DNA from: Ruminococcus sp. OA3
GTDB lineage: Bacteria; Bacillota; Clostridia; Lachnospirales; Lachnospiraceae
Assembly (NCBI RefSeq): GCF_022440845.1
Contig: NZ_JAKNTO010000001.1
Span: 992,001 to 1,056,000 of the forward strand
DNA length: 64,000 bases
Direction: 5' to 3'
A model generated the notes under the pieces. It had not been told where the DNA came from. It made no database searches and worked only from the letters and a program-made list of their open reading frames with translations. Position numbers and translations under genes: made by a program. Numbering within the stretch: position 1 is the stretch's first letter; each line of letters begins with the position of its first letter. This document shows, piece after piece, positions 19,095 to 27,800 of the stretch.

Positions 19095-19117
19095 TCGAAA
19101 CAATTCTCGAAACAATT
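19095..19117. repeat. Two 11-bp direct repeats in a divergent promoter region
   Basis: TCGAAACAATT occurs at 19095-19105 and again at 19107-19117, a 12-bp period, between the divergent ferredoxin and DUF1858 genes. It could be a tandem operator. No regulator is assignable. Confidence 0.5.
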
Positions 19118-19143
19118 TACCAGCGTTTTTCTGAAGGTTTTGG

Positions 19144-19172
19144 TTGTTTTTCGGGTTAAAAGGTATTATAAT
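19144..19172 (+). promoter_or_regulatory. Promoter of the DUF1858 gene
   Basis: TTGTTT at 19144-19149 and TATAAT at 19167-19172, with a 17-bp spacer, lie 57 bp before the start codon. Confidence 0.65.
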
Positions 19173-19228
19173 GAGCTGTACAGACAGATGATAACCTATA
19201 TGGTTGAATGATAAGGAGGAAATTTATC

Positions 19229-19432
19229 ATGGCACAGATTAATAAAGATATGCTGATCGGCGAACTTCTTCAGATGAATCCGAATATTGCGGCAATTTTA
19301 ATGAGAGCAGGTATGCATTGTGTTGGATGTCCGTCTGCACAGGGAGAAAGCCTGGCAGAGGCAGCTATGGTTCATGGCATGGATGCAGAAGTTCTGGAAA
19401 AACAGATCAATGATTTTCTTGCAAATGCATAA
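19229..19432 (+). CDS. DUF1858 (hybrid-cluster-protein-associated) small protein
   Basis: A 67-residue protein with the family pattern: [41 protein letters not shown], split here as the [15 protein letters not shown] segment and the CVGCPSAQ CxxC. The family is small, cysteine-containing and common in anaerobes, sometimes fused to hybrid cluster proteins; its role is unknown. AAGGAGG selects the ATG at 19229. Confidence 0.88.
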   Translation: MAQINKDMLIGELLQMNPNIAAILMRAGMHCVGCPSAQGESLAEAAMVHGMDAEVLEKQINDFLANA

Positions 19433-19439
19433 ATCACAG

Positions 19440-19472
19440 CGGGTCGATTGATATCGGCCCGTTTTAATTTTT
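19440..19472 (+). terminator. Intrinsic terminator after DUF1858
   Basis: A 9-bp stem, 19440-19448 with 19453-19461 (one G-T pair), loop TGAT, then TTTTAATTTTT. Confidence 0.85.
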
Positions 19473-19552
19473 ATGATGCCAAAGTCCCAACATCATTTTT
19501 ATTAATTTAAATTTCCCATATAACAGAAGATTTTGTCTCTCCCTCGAGGCCA

Positions 19553-19581
19553 TTGACAAACATGGGATATACACTTATAAT
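19553..19581 (+). promoter_or_regulatory. Consensus promoter of the Tad-like locus
   Basis: TTGACA at 19553-19558 and TATAAT at 19576-19581, with exactly 17 bp between, form a perfect sigma-A promoter. The leader holds a CGGCT-GTTC-AGCCG hairpin at about 19601-19614. The rest of 19473-19552 holds no recognisable element. Confidence 0.85.
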
Positions 19582-19663
19582 TTTTAATACAAATCTCAAA
19601 TCGGCTGTTCAGCCGGATATTTCCAATCGATAATGAAACAATTTAAAAAGGCAGGTGATGAAT

Positions 19664-19765
19664 ATGCTTGCGGGTATTTGTGCGCAAAAAAATGATAACG
19701 TGCTGAGACAGGAACGGAGTGTGCATTATGCAGGAGAGGACAATTACGGACATATTAAAAAATAA
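19664..19765 (+). CDS. Possible short leader peptide
   Basis: A 33-codon frame (MLAGICAQKNDN…) in the leader of the Tad-like locus, preceded by AGGTGAT, which matches the anti-Shine-Dalgarno sequence closely. It ends inside the next gene. No function is recognised, and it may not be translated. Confidence 0.25.
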   Translation: MLAGICAQKNDNVLRQERSVHYAGEDNYGHIKK

Positions 19766-20162
19766 AAAGCAGATGATACAGAACATTGCCGAAAAGCGCC
19801 GTCATATTTACGAGGACCTTAAGTTTCTTGATGAGCAGCTTTCGTCAGCAAATGAAAAAGAGGAGAAGGAAACGTATGGTTATTTGATCGAACGGCAAAT
19901 CAGCCGGATGCAGAATACCCTGAGGGGATTAAAACTTGAAGAGTGCCGGATCCTGCTCGTCTGGGAATCTTTTTATCAGCTGGATCATGCCATGTTCGAA
20001 CTGATGAACCGGTTGTATGTAAAGAAAGAAACATGGTATACCGTGGAAAGTGAGCTTCATGTCAGCCACGAATATGTGAAGGCTAAAAGAAAGGAAGCGC
20101 TGGGAATTATCAGAGAAGCGATGGAACAGGGGGAAGACCAATATCATTCGGAACGACCCTGA
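19728..20162 (+). CDS. Helix-turn-helix (sigma-region-4-like) protein of the Tad-like locus
   Basis: A 144-residue soluble protein, mostly charged helices. The C-terminal part, YVKKETWYTVESELHVSHEYV then KAKRKEALGIIREAM, reads as a sigma-70 region 4/ArpU-type HTH. ATG 19728 has a GGAG upstream; GTG 19719 is an alternative. It is the first full gene after the locus promoter, 110 bp before the first small EYG protein, so it may regulate the locus. Function is not known. Confidence 0.65.
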   Translation: MQERTITDILKNKKQMIQNIAEKRRHIYEDLKFLDEQLSSANEKEEKETYGYLIERQISRMQNTLRGLKLEECRILLVWESFYQLDHAMFELMNRLYVKKETWYTVESELHVSHEYVKAKRKEALGIIREAMEQGEDQYHSERP

Positions 20163-20271
20163 GCTACCCTAAAAGACCTCAGTTAACCTCTGGCTGAATG
20201 TGCGCGAAACGGATATACTGAATCCAGAAGCCGGGAACAAGGCTTCAAAAAATACAAGGAGGACGATAAAC

Positions 20272-20448
20272 ATGAAAGATTTTTTAGGAGAATACGGTTT
20301 GATTATTGTAGCGGCTATCATCATACTGCTGTTTGCAACGGCAGCCACACCAGTGGGAGAATATATTCTCGGTGCGGTAAAAGCGACAATCGCTAACTTT
20401 ATCGAGAAATCCGGAGTGACCGGTGTTACGGTTCCGCCTGGGTTCTGA
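20272..20448 (+). CDS. Flp-like small protein, EYG family member 1
   Basis: A 58-residue protein: MKDFLGEYG, one hydrophobic helix at about 10-27, then a short amphipathic tail. Glu-Tyr-Gly directly before the helix is the Flp pilin core signature (E5-Y6 of mature Flp). Unlike known Flp pilins there is no leader and no Gly at the cleavage position, since only two or three residues precede the core. AAGGAGG precedes the ATG. It is the probable major subunit, because it stands alone and first. Pilin identity is inferred from the signature and the neighbouring TadA and TadB/C genes. Confidence 0.75.
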   Translation: MKDFLGEYGLIIVAAIIILLFATAATPVGEYILGAVKATIANFIEKSGVTGVTVPPGF

Positions 20449-20531
20449 CCGGCAAAATGGATTTCAGAGCTGAAGTAAGCAAAGGGATGGTACAGGATGT
20501 CCTTTATAACCAACTGTGAAGGGGTTAAGAG

Positions 20532-21569
20532 ATGGCAAGAATCAGTAACTGGCATTTGCCGGATGAGTCCTACGGAGTACTGCTGCCGTATATCCGGGAT
20601 GATAATGTAACGGATATTAATTATAATGGTAAGGAGGTATGGGTAGATGATGTCACCAGGGGACGTTACCGGGCGGATATAGTGGTTGACAAGGACTTCG
20701 AGAAGCAATTTGTAATGAGGATAAAGAATGCTGTTTCAGCAAACTTTAATCCTCAGGATAACATTCTGGAGGCGGAGACTGAGGATCTTAGAGTCTCTGT
20801 TATCCATGAAAGTATTGCCCATACCGGAACTGCAATCTCTATCAGAAAGTCACCGCCGGTTCAGCGGCTGACGGATGAACGGATGGTAAAAGAAGGGTAC
20901 TGTTCTGTGGATATTATGAACTTCTTAAAAAACTGCATTGCAGCACATTGCAACGTTGTTGTCTGCGGCCTGACAGGTTCGGGAAAAACGGAACTGCTCA
21001 AATGGCTTACACGTTCGATACCGGCACATGAACGGGTGATTACGATCGAAGATAATCTGGAAATACATTATCGTGCAATTAATCCCGGAAAAGACTGTGT
21101 AGAGCTCAAAGTACACGAGGAATTATTTTCATATACAAAAGCCATTAAGGCGTGTTTGAGGCAATTCCCACAGTGGATATTGTTATCGGAGGCACGTTCT
21201 GTGGAGGTGAAATATCTGCTCGAAGCCTTTTCCACAGGCCATTATGGGCTGACAACACTGCATACAGATGATGTCAGGCATATTCCCGACCGCATTGAGA
21301 ATATGATGCAGGACGCTCTGGCTGCAGCGCGAATGGAAAATGATATCTATAACTTCATCAACGTAGGTGTTTTGATTAGCAAAAAGGCAAAAGAAGATGG
21401 AAAAATCCATCGTTACATTTCTCAAATCTGTTTATTCAACAGAGAGTCCCAAAACAATGAAATTCAGATGCTTGTAGATGACGGAATCATTCTGAAGCGT
21501 ATGATTCCGAACAGTTTCTGCAGAAAATTTCTCCGTGCAAAGATTCAGGACCCATTTTCTGCGTTTTAG
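20532..21569 (+). CDS. CpaF/TadA-type secretion ATPase
   Basis: A 345-residue hexameric secretion ATPase of the VirB11/PulE superfamily. An N-terminal domain (1-110) is followed by Walker A GLTGSGKT at 146-153, the Asp-box VITIEDNLEIHY, a Walker B-like ILLSEARS with Glu220, and the His-box STGHYGLTTLHTDD at 234-247. It powers assembly of Tad pili in known systems. It is shorter at the N-terminus than typical CpaF (about 400-480). It lies 83 bp after the first EYG gene and is followed directly by the platform gene. Confidence 0.88.
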   Translation: MARISNWHLPDESYGVLLPYIRDDNVTDINYNGKEVWVDDVTRGRYRADIVVDKDFEKQFVMRIKNAVSANFNPQDNILEAETEDLRVSVIHESIAHTGTAISIRKSPPVQRLTDERMVKEGYCSVDIMNFLKNCIAAHCNVVVCGLTGSGKTELLKWLTRSIPAHERVITIEDNLEIHYRAINPGKDCVELKVHEELFSYTKAIKACLRQFPQWILLSEARSVEVKYLLEAFSTGHYGLTTLHTDDVRHIPDRIENMMQDALAAARMENDIYNFINVGVLISKKAKEDGKIHRYISQICLFNRESQNNEIQMLVDDGIILKRMIPNSFCRKFLRAKIQDPFSAF

Positions 21570-21587
21570 ATGAGAGGAGGAAAGAGA

Positions 21588-23078
21588 TTGAAAGAGAAGG
21601 AGCCGCACCGCACGGTGCGGCGGCCAAAAGAAATGGTTGCTGAAATCAACCGGTATGGATACAGGTTTTCGCTCGCCAGATTCTGGAGACTCATCCTGTT
21701 GGCATTTGCAGCTACGTGCGGGATCTGCTTATTGTTTGGACTTCACCCCGCATTGACAGCTGTGGTCCTGCTGAGTGTGCTGATGTGCATGCCGAAAGTG
21801 ATACTTTCCGTATATCACAGTCTTTATGAACAGAAGAGGTTTGCTGATGCCAACAATTATCTGGAACAAATGATGTTTTCCTTTCAGAAAAGACCAAATA
21901 TTCTGTTTTGCTTAAAAGAGACAGCGCTTGTCTTTCCGAAAGGAGATATGGGCGAACGGATACAGAGAGCTATCGCCTGCATTCACAAAGGAGAGTCGGC
22001 GAGGATGTATGAGGAGGCATTGGGAATCATTGAAGATGGATATGGGTGCGGCAGGGTGAATACGCTGCACAGGTTTCTGATGAAAGTAGAATTATACGGC
22101 GGAAATTATGAGATGACGCTTGATATTCTGCTTGAGGACAGAAGAATGTGGATAGAACGTATCTATGCATTGCAGCAGGATAAAAAACGTTTGAAAAATA
22201 AGATTTTCATATCTATTATTTTCGCGTCAGCCATATGTTCTCTGATTACCCTCATTGTACCCGAGAACTTTGACATTAAGGGGATGATGATCAGTCAGAT
22301 CGTAACGTGTATTTTTCTGGTTTCGGGCATTCTGATCGGTGCATCGGCCCAGAGTGCACTTAGCGGAACATGGTTCACCGATATCAAAGAAAGCGATCCG
22401 GAGAAGGTCTGGGCTGATTATCAGGCGGCATTAAATCCGGATTTAAAGCTTCTGCAAAGCAGAGCGGTCCATAAGACTGTCTGTGTGCTGATTCTTGGCA
22501 TAGTCGGGTGGCGCATTACAAAACAGGCTGTTGTGCCGGCTGCATTCTTTGGTACGGCAATCCTGCTGCTGACAAGTCCCGGGCGAATGACGACTGGTGC
22601 AAGGCGGCGTACAGTCCGGGAGATACAAAAGGTTTTTCCGGGATGGGTGATGGAACTGATCCTTTTACTGCAGACAAATAATGTATTTACGTCAATTGAA
22701 GCGACCAGAGGTAATGCGCCTGCTGTTTTACGGGATTCCATCCGGCAGCTGCTGTCAGACATGCAGGCTGAACCGGGTTCCGTTTATCCATATCTGCGCT
22801 TTCTGGATGATTTTGATCTGCCTGACGTAAAGACGGCGATGCGTATGCTCTATGCAATGGACGAGACCGGGACAGGAAATGCGGAAATCCAGATGAATGC
22901 ACTGATCAAAAGGAATAATATGCTCCTGGACAAAGCGGAGAGGATTCAGAATGAGGACAGGCTTGCCGGGACGGAAATGCTTGTATATCTGCCCATGATA
23001 ACAGGAACGGTGAAAATGATGGCGGATATGATTCTGCTGATTGTTGTCCTGACAGTGAAAGCCGGAACTTTGACATAA
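21588..23078 (+). CDS. TadB/TadC-like double F-domain membrane platform protein
   Basis: About 496 residues, polytopic. Predicted TM segments lie near residues 30-70, 200-220, 230-250, 300-335 and the C-terminus. Two soluble F-like modules (about 85-195, around the RPNILFCLKETALVF helix, and about 350-465, around WVMELILLLQTNNVF) flank the central TM block. In canonical Tad loci these are separate TadB and TadC; here one protein appears to carry both. GAGGAGG at 21574-21580 favours the TTG at 21588; an ATG at 21570 abuts the ATPase stop codon. Confidence 0.8.
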   Translation: MKEKEPHRTVRRPKEMVAEINRYGYRFSLARFWRLILLAFAATCGICLLFGLHPALTAVVLLSVLMCMPKVILSVYHSLYEQKRFADANNYLEQMMFSFQKRPNILFCLKETALVFPKGDMGERIQRAIACIHKGESARMYEEALGIIEDGYGCGRVNTLHRFLMKVELYGGNYEMTLDILLEDRRMWIERIYALQQDKKRLKNKIFISIIFASAICSLITLIVPENFDIKGMMISQIVTCIFLVSGILIGASAQSALSGTWFTDIKESDPEKVWADYQAALNPDLKLLQSRAVHKTVCVLILGIVGWRITKQAVVPAAFFGTAILLLTSPGRMTTGARRRTVREIQKVFPGWVMELILLLQTNNVFTSIEATRGNAPAVLRDSIRQLLSDMQAEPGSVYPYLRFLDDFDLPDVKTAMRMLYAMDETGTGNAEIQMNALIKRNNMLLDKAERIQNEDRLAGTEMLVYLPMITGTVKMMADMILLIVVLTVKAGTLT

Positions 23079-23104
23079 CAGGGGAAAATGAAGGAGGAAA
23101 ATTA

Positions 23105-23206
23105 ATGAGAGAAATGCTGGAAGAGTATGGAAGCATGGCATCCGCGGCAATAATCGGCGTGGTGATCGTTAAGTTTTTTTATGGAGCCGTGCAGTGGTTC
23201 GCGTGA
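23105..23206 (+). CDS. EYG family member 2 (33 residues)
   Basis: MREMLEEYG, then a hydrophobic helix with small residues (MASAAIIGVVIV) and the tail KFFYGAVQWFA. Its ATG follows AAGGAGG. It is almost nothing but a signature plus a TM helix, as in minor Flp-like subunits. It is too short for most gene finders. See the neighbouring members at 23219 and 23374. Confidence 0.7.
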   Translation: MREMLEEYGSMASAAIIGVVIVKFFYGAVQWFA

Positions 23207-23218
23207 GGAGGAAGCAGG

Positions 23219-23371
23219 ATGAAGGAGATACTAGGTGAATACGGCATGCTGCTCCTTACGGCAGCAGTAGCATTATGCGTGACGGTATTCGTGCTGAGGA
23301 ACCTGCTCGGAGCAGAAGGGGTACTGAAAGAGTGGCTGGGTGCTTTTGCAGACGGGCTGCTTGGAGGCTGA
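23219..23371 (+). CDS. EYG family member 3 (50 residues)
   Basis: MKEILGEYG, then a hydrophobic helix (MLLLTAAVALCVTVFVL) and an amphipathic tail ending ADGLLGG. GAGGAGG precedes the ATG. It starts 12 bp after member 2 and ends 2 bp before member 4, so the run is tightly coupled. Confidence 0.75.
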   Translation: MKEILGEYGMLLLTAAVALCVTVFVLRNLLGAEGVLKEWLGAFADGLLGG

Positions 23372-23373
23372 GT

Positions 23374-23868
23374 ATGAAAAGCATCATAAAAGAGTATGGC
23401 ATGCTGACTGTTATGTTATTAATTGCAGGTTTAAGTTTCTTTGGCTTATATGCTGCCGTGCTCCCTCAGCTGAAGTCGGCAGCACCTCAAAAAGAGACCG
23501 CATCGAATATCAGCGGACCGATGTTTGAAGAACTGGCGTCTATGCAGCAGCCTGTGATAATAATACGGCCCATACATCTGAAACAGGGAGAAAGGAAAAA
23601 AGCATTTTCATTCCTGGACTCGCTGATAAATTCAGAAGGAAAAGCTGAAGATCTGGACTTTGAAGAATATCAGATGAGTCAGGGGCGGTGTGTATATCGA
23701 AAAGGAGAGAGCAGAATTGTCATAGAGTGTGAAAAGATGAGTACAGAAGGCATCCTGGAATCAGACAGAGAACAGACATACTCTGTCAGCATTGATTACA
23801 GGGACAGTTACTGCAGGAAAGCAAAAGAAAGAGCTACCGTACTGGTGACGGCACACGGAGCGGGGTGA
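23374..23868 (+). CDS. EYG family member 4, minor-pilin-like with extracytoplasmic domain
   Basis: A 164-residue protein beginning MKSIIKEYG, a TM helix at about 10-32, then about 130 residues predicted outside the membrane with four cysteines. The N-terminus is the same as in the three short paralogues, but the protein carries a globular domain, as minor or tip pseudopilins do. The domain itself is not recognised. GGAGG lies 7 nt upstream of the ATG. Confidence 0.72.
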   Translation: MKSIIKEYGMLTVMLLIAGLSFFGLYAAVLPQLKSAAPQKETASNISGPMFEELASMQQPVIIIRPIHLKQGERKKAFSFLDSLINSEGKAEDLDFEEYQMSQGRCVYRKGESRIVIECEKMSTEGILESDREQTYSVSIDYRDSYCRKAKERATVLVTAHGAG

Positions 23869-24216
23869 ATGATGCGGACAAGTGTTGAATTTTATATTAT
23901 GACAGCATTGCTCTCGCTAATGGCGGTGATGGCTGCCGGTTACATAGGAAGCAATCTGTATATCACTGGTGCCAGAAATTTTCATGCTTCGTGTATCAGT
24001 GAAATTGAGGCATCAAATTACGCACCAAAAGTGATTCAGGCTTTGGAAGCGGATGCCAGGAAGAAATATGGCGGAGGTTTGAAGGACTGCCTTGATGTAA
24101 AGATATATGAAGTAAACGGAAATAACCGGATAGCCGAAGTGACCTTGTCATATACTTACTCAGTTCCGCTGCTTCAGCTGTCAAAGGATTATGAAATCAC
24201 AGGGTATGCCAGATGA
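23869..24216 (+). CDS. TadE-like small membrane protein
   Basis: A 115-residue protein starting MMRTSVEFYIM followed by a hydrophobic helix to about 28, then a soluble domain. VEF before the helix resembles the TadE/TadF core (xVEFAL), again with almost no leader. The ATG directly follows the stop of EYG member 4. Assignment to the TadE class is by signature and context only. Confidence 0.65.
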   Translation: MMRTSVEFYIMTALLSLMAVMAAGYIGSNLYITGARNFHASCISEIEASNYAPKVIQALEADARKKYGGGLKDCLDVKIYEVNGNNRIAEVTLSYTYSVPLLQLSKDYEITGYAR

Positions 24217-24228
24217 AAGGAGGATATA

Positions 24229-24852
24229 TTGCGGACGGTAGTAATATCGGTGACGGCAGTTATACTGCTTCTGCTTACTGGAGTTGCAGTTCTCGGGATT
24301 GGCAGCCAGACAGTGAGGGCGAATGAACTGGAACGGAATACGGATACAGCGCTGGAGCAGACAATGTATAACCTGAAAGTGAACCAGACGTATGGTTATG
24401 GCAACGGGGAAGGGGCGCAGAGCTTGTCAGAGGAACTGTGTGCTGACTTTGTCCAGAATTTTCTGCTGATGACAGACAGTGATTCTGATGTTACGGTAAA
24501 CATATTAAATGCGGATCCTGTGAGGGGACTGCTGGATGTAGAGACGAAAACAAAATATCGGAGTATTTCGGGCAACAGTAAAGAAATCAACTGCAGAAGG
24601 ACGGTGTTGTTTGACGAATGGAAGAATATAAATAAGACTTATCATAAGGTGGATTTTGTGGTGGATGAAAAAGTGGTGAGGAGTGTAAATGTTCACAGCG
24701 GAGACTTGCTGGGAAGTGTATTGGCAGTGACAGCCATACCGGAAAAGGAGGGAATGATATTTGTACAGTGGAAACCGAATATCGAAATTGATGGTGAGCT
24801 GGAGGACTGTCCTGTAACACAGAATTTAACACTTACAGCGGTTTTCATCTGA
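24229..24852 (+). CDS. TM-anchored protein with C-terminal InlB-type repeat
   Basis: A 207-residue protein: N-terminal TM helix (residues 4-26), a soluble domain, then from about 143 a beta-rich module (HKVDFVVDEKVVRSVNVHSG … FVQWKPN … NLTLTAVFI) typical of InlB B/Listeria-Bacteroides repeats. It starts with TTG, with AAAGGAGG 5-6 nt upstream. The combination of a pseudopilin-like anchor and an adhesin-type repeat suggests it is displayed or exported by the locus machinery. Confidence 0.68.
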   Translation: MRTVVISVTAVILLLLTGVAVLGIGSQTVRANELERNTDTALEQTMYNLKVNQTYGYGNGEGAQSLSEELCADFVQNFLLMTDSDSDVTVNILNADPVRGLLDVETKTKYRSISGNSKEINCRRTVLFDEWKNINKTYHKVDFVVDEKVVRSVNVHSGDLLGSVLAVTAIPEKEGMIFVQWKPNIEIDGELEDCPVTQNLTLTAVFI

Positions 24853-24882
24853 CAAAGTATAACGGGAATGAGGAGGACTGCT

Positions 24883-27800
24883 ATGAAGAAGAAGATTTCT
24901 GCACTATTTCTGGCGGTTACGCTGACAATTCTGCCGCCTGTACCGTATGCAATCTGTGCGGATGCTGAGACAGATACCGGCACCGTGCACGGCGGGAGAG
25001 ACCAGACGGTTGGGGAGACAGAAGACACGGCAGAAAATTCAGATGAGGGTAAAGGATCGGTGACAGAGTGGAGACTGTCAGACTCTGTAACAGCGTATTG
25101 TAAAGACGGTGTGCTGACATTGTCCGGGCATGGAGCTGCTGTTCCTGACGGAGAATGGAGTGGATGGGAGGGAGCTATCAGGGCTGTTGCTGTGGAAGAG
25201 GGTATTACAGAACTGGCATCTTACCTGTTTGCCGGTATGCCGGACCTGGAGGAAGTGACGCTGCCGGAAACACTGGAATCCATAGGCAGTTATGTGTTTG
25301 AGGGGTGCCAGAAGCTTCAGCGTGTGGAATTGCCGGAAGCCATTCATGAAATTCCGGAAGGGGCATTTCAGGAGTGTACATCACTTGAAACAATGGATTT
25401 GAGAGGCAATGTTGATTTCATCGGTTCCAGAGCCTTTTATGGATGCAAAACACTGAAAAATACGGTGGATTTCGAGAATGCCGTGGTTGTAGAAAAAAAT
25501 ATGGACTTTATACGGGTAAAAGATCGAGAGGCAGTCGTTGGCGACATTCCATTTAATCGTGTGACAATAGGAGACGGAGCCTTTTATGGATGCGAAAATC
25601 TGAAAGCCGTTCTGTTTACAGAAAACTCCGGACTCAATAAAAAGGCGTTTGACTTAAAAGCGTATGGGGAGAAAGGCTTGCTGACAGTATACTGTTATGA
25701 TGAAAATAAAATGGCGGCAAATGAGATGTTTTCCGGAAAAGGCATTCAGATTGTAGTGATTCAAACTGATGTAAAAACAGAAAAATCAGAAGTTACAGAA
25801 AAGGCAATTTTCGATGAGGTGGCAGATCCGTATTTTGTTCTGACGGGATTGGCGGCCAGAGCCGCAGCAGACAACACGATCGCTTATCCGACAATGACGC
25901 CTGCCGCATATGCAAAGACAGACAGCCGCTTTACGGTTATCAGACCTGACAAGTTTACACTGAATGGGGAGTATGAATTTTGCGCGCGGGTCCTTTATTC
26001 TGGAAAAGCATATGAAAAACAGAATTATATTACAAAGGTCACTGCGTTCGGGCCCTGGGACAATAAGGAGATGGGAGACTGGGCGAAGAGAATTGCGGTT
26101 GGTGATTCACAGCTGCAAAATTCATATAAAAGCAGCGGAATACTCCATACGGCACGCATTACTGATGACAGCGGGAAAGGAAAATTTGGTGCTTGGTACC
26201 GGAATGTGGGCACCTATAAAGGGAAAATTATCGATGCAAAGGCTGTCATTTCAAATTATACCTTATATAAGGAGGGAGCCAGACAGGGGCTTGGAATACT
26301 GGGGCTGTCGGAAGACCGCATAGGAATTTTCGCGAAAAATATCAGTAATGTCACGCTGCGCATCGAATTTTATGAGCACGGCAGTTCGACAAAAAAGGTT
26401 AATGTGAAGGGATTTGCGCTTCTGGATGACGTCGATTATGGCCAGGGGGTTAAAGTAGAAAGTGCATACGATAATATTTATGTGTTGGATGAATCAACAT
26501 TTGCGGTCTATAAGAATCATGTGATGACTTCGCCCGTTCTGATTGATAAAAGCGGTGCCAATAATACCGATTACTATCCGTTTGCACTGCAGGTGGAGTT
26601 TGATTCAAACGTATTTGAATACAAGTATCATAACGACCGTTATTTTTACAGAGATGGTCTTGCCAACGCTTATATTGATCCGGCTGCTTATACAAAAGCA
26701 GGATCCTGGAATGCTTACTGGAAAAGCAGAGAACCATATTTTGTTGATAATCTGAATCCCGGTTATCAGGGTTTTTCGGCCAGAAGAATGGCTAAAACGT
26801 CACTTCCAGTGCCAGCCATGACGGTTACAGATAAAGATGAGAAAGCTGTGCAGGAGAACACGCTGGACTCTCCGGGGGAAGAATATTTTTATACGATCTC
26901 ACAAAATATTCCCAGAGAGGAGGCTGCTTATTATTACAGTGATTTCACGGTTAAGGACCTTCTGCCTAAATGCCTTGAATTTGTCAGCGCAAAAGTAGAG
27001 GATGATACTGGGAAAGATGTAACATTCCGTTTCCTGGTATCACATAACAATCAGAATGTGATTTTTCAGGTAAAAACACCTGACTCAGCAATATTTTATG
27101 GGGTGACCTATCATTTTAAGGTTCAGGTCCGTATCCGTCGGCCGCTGAATTATGCAGTGTGGCTGAACACTGAGACGGGTTACTATGAAGTTGAAAATCA
27201 GTCAGTTTCAACGTTGATCAGAGGAGGCGGTTCCTCATCAAAAAAAAGTAATACTGTGAAAACGAGGTTCAGAGAAGAGGTTTTGATCAATTACCACTCT
27301 AATTTTCGGAAAAAAGAGCAGGAGCAGTTTACGGAAAAGACTTATCGTAACTTCCCTTACATTGTAAGAAAAAATGATGAAAACATTCATTTTAAGGAAG
27401 GCGGGACAGCAGTATTTGCCGGTTGGGATCAAATACCGGAAGCATTTGCCGAGAACGTAAGATTCCCGAACACGAAGCTGCCAATGAAAGTGGAGGATGT
27501 AACGAAAGCTCTGGGACAGCCGGACTTATATGCCATTTGGGATTATGCGCCTGATATCCGCAGAGAAGAGGTGCCGGTATACTATGAAGGTGAACTTATC
27601 ACAAAAGAAATGCTGATGAAAGAAGTGGTCGTCCAGGATCTGGAAGATAACCGACAGGGCATTGAACTTCCGCTGGACATCAGGAAAATCCGCAGTGATG
27701 ATGAAACGTTAAGCAGGGAATATCCTGAAGGCATGCAGAGCGAAGACGATTTTCAGGTGTCGTTTGGGGAGTTGGGAAAGACAGAGGAAGACGGTGATCA

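Noticed and set aside
20458-20520. 20-codon frame between the first EYG gene and the ATPase gene
   Set aside because: No ribosome site and no hydrophobic or EYG-type sequence.
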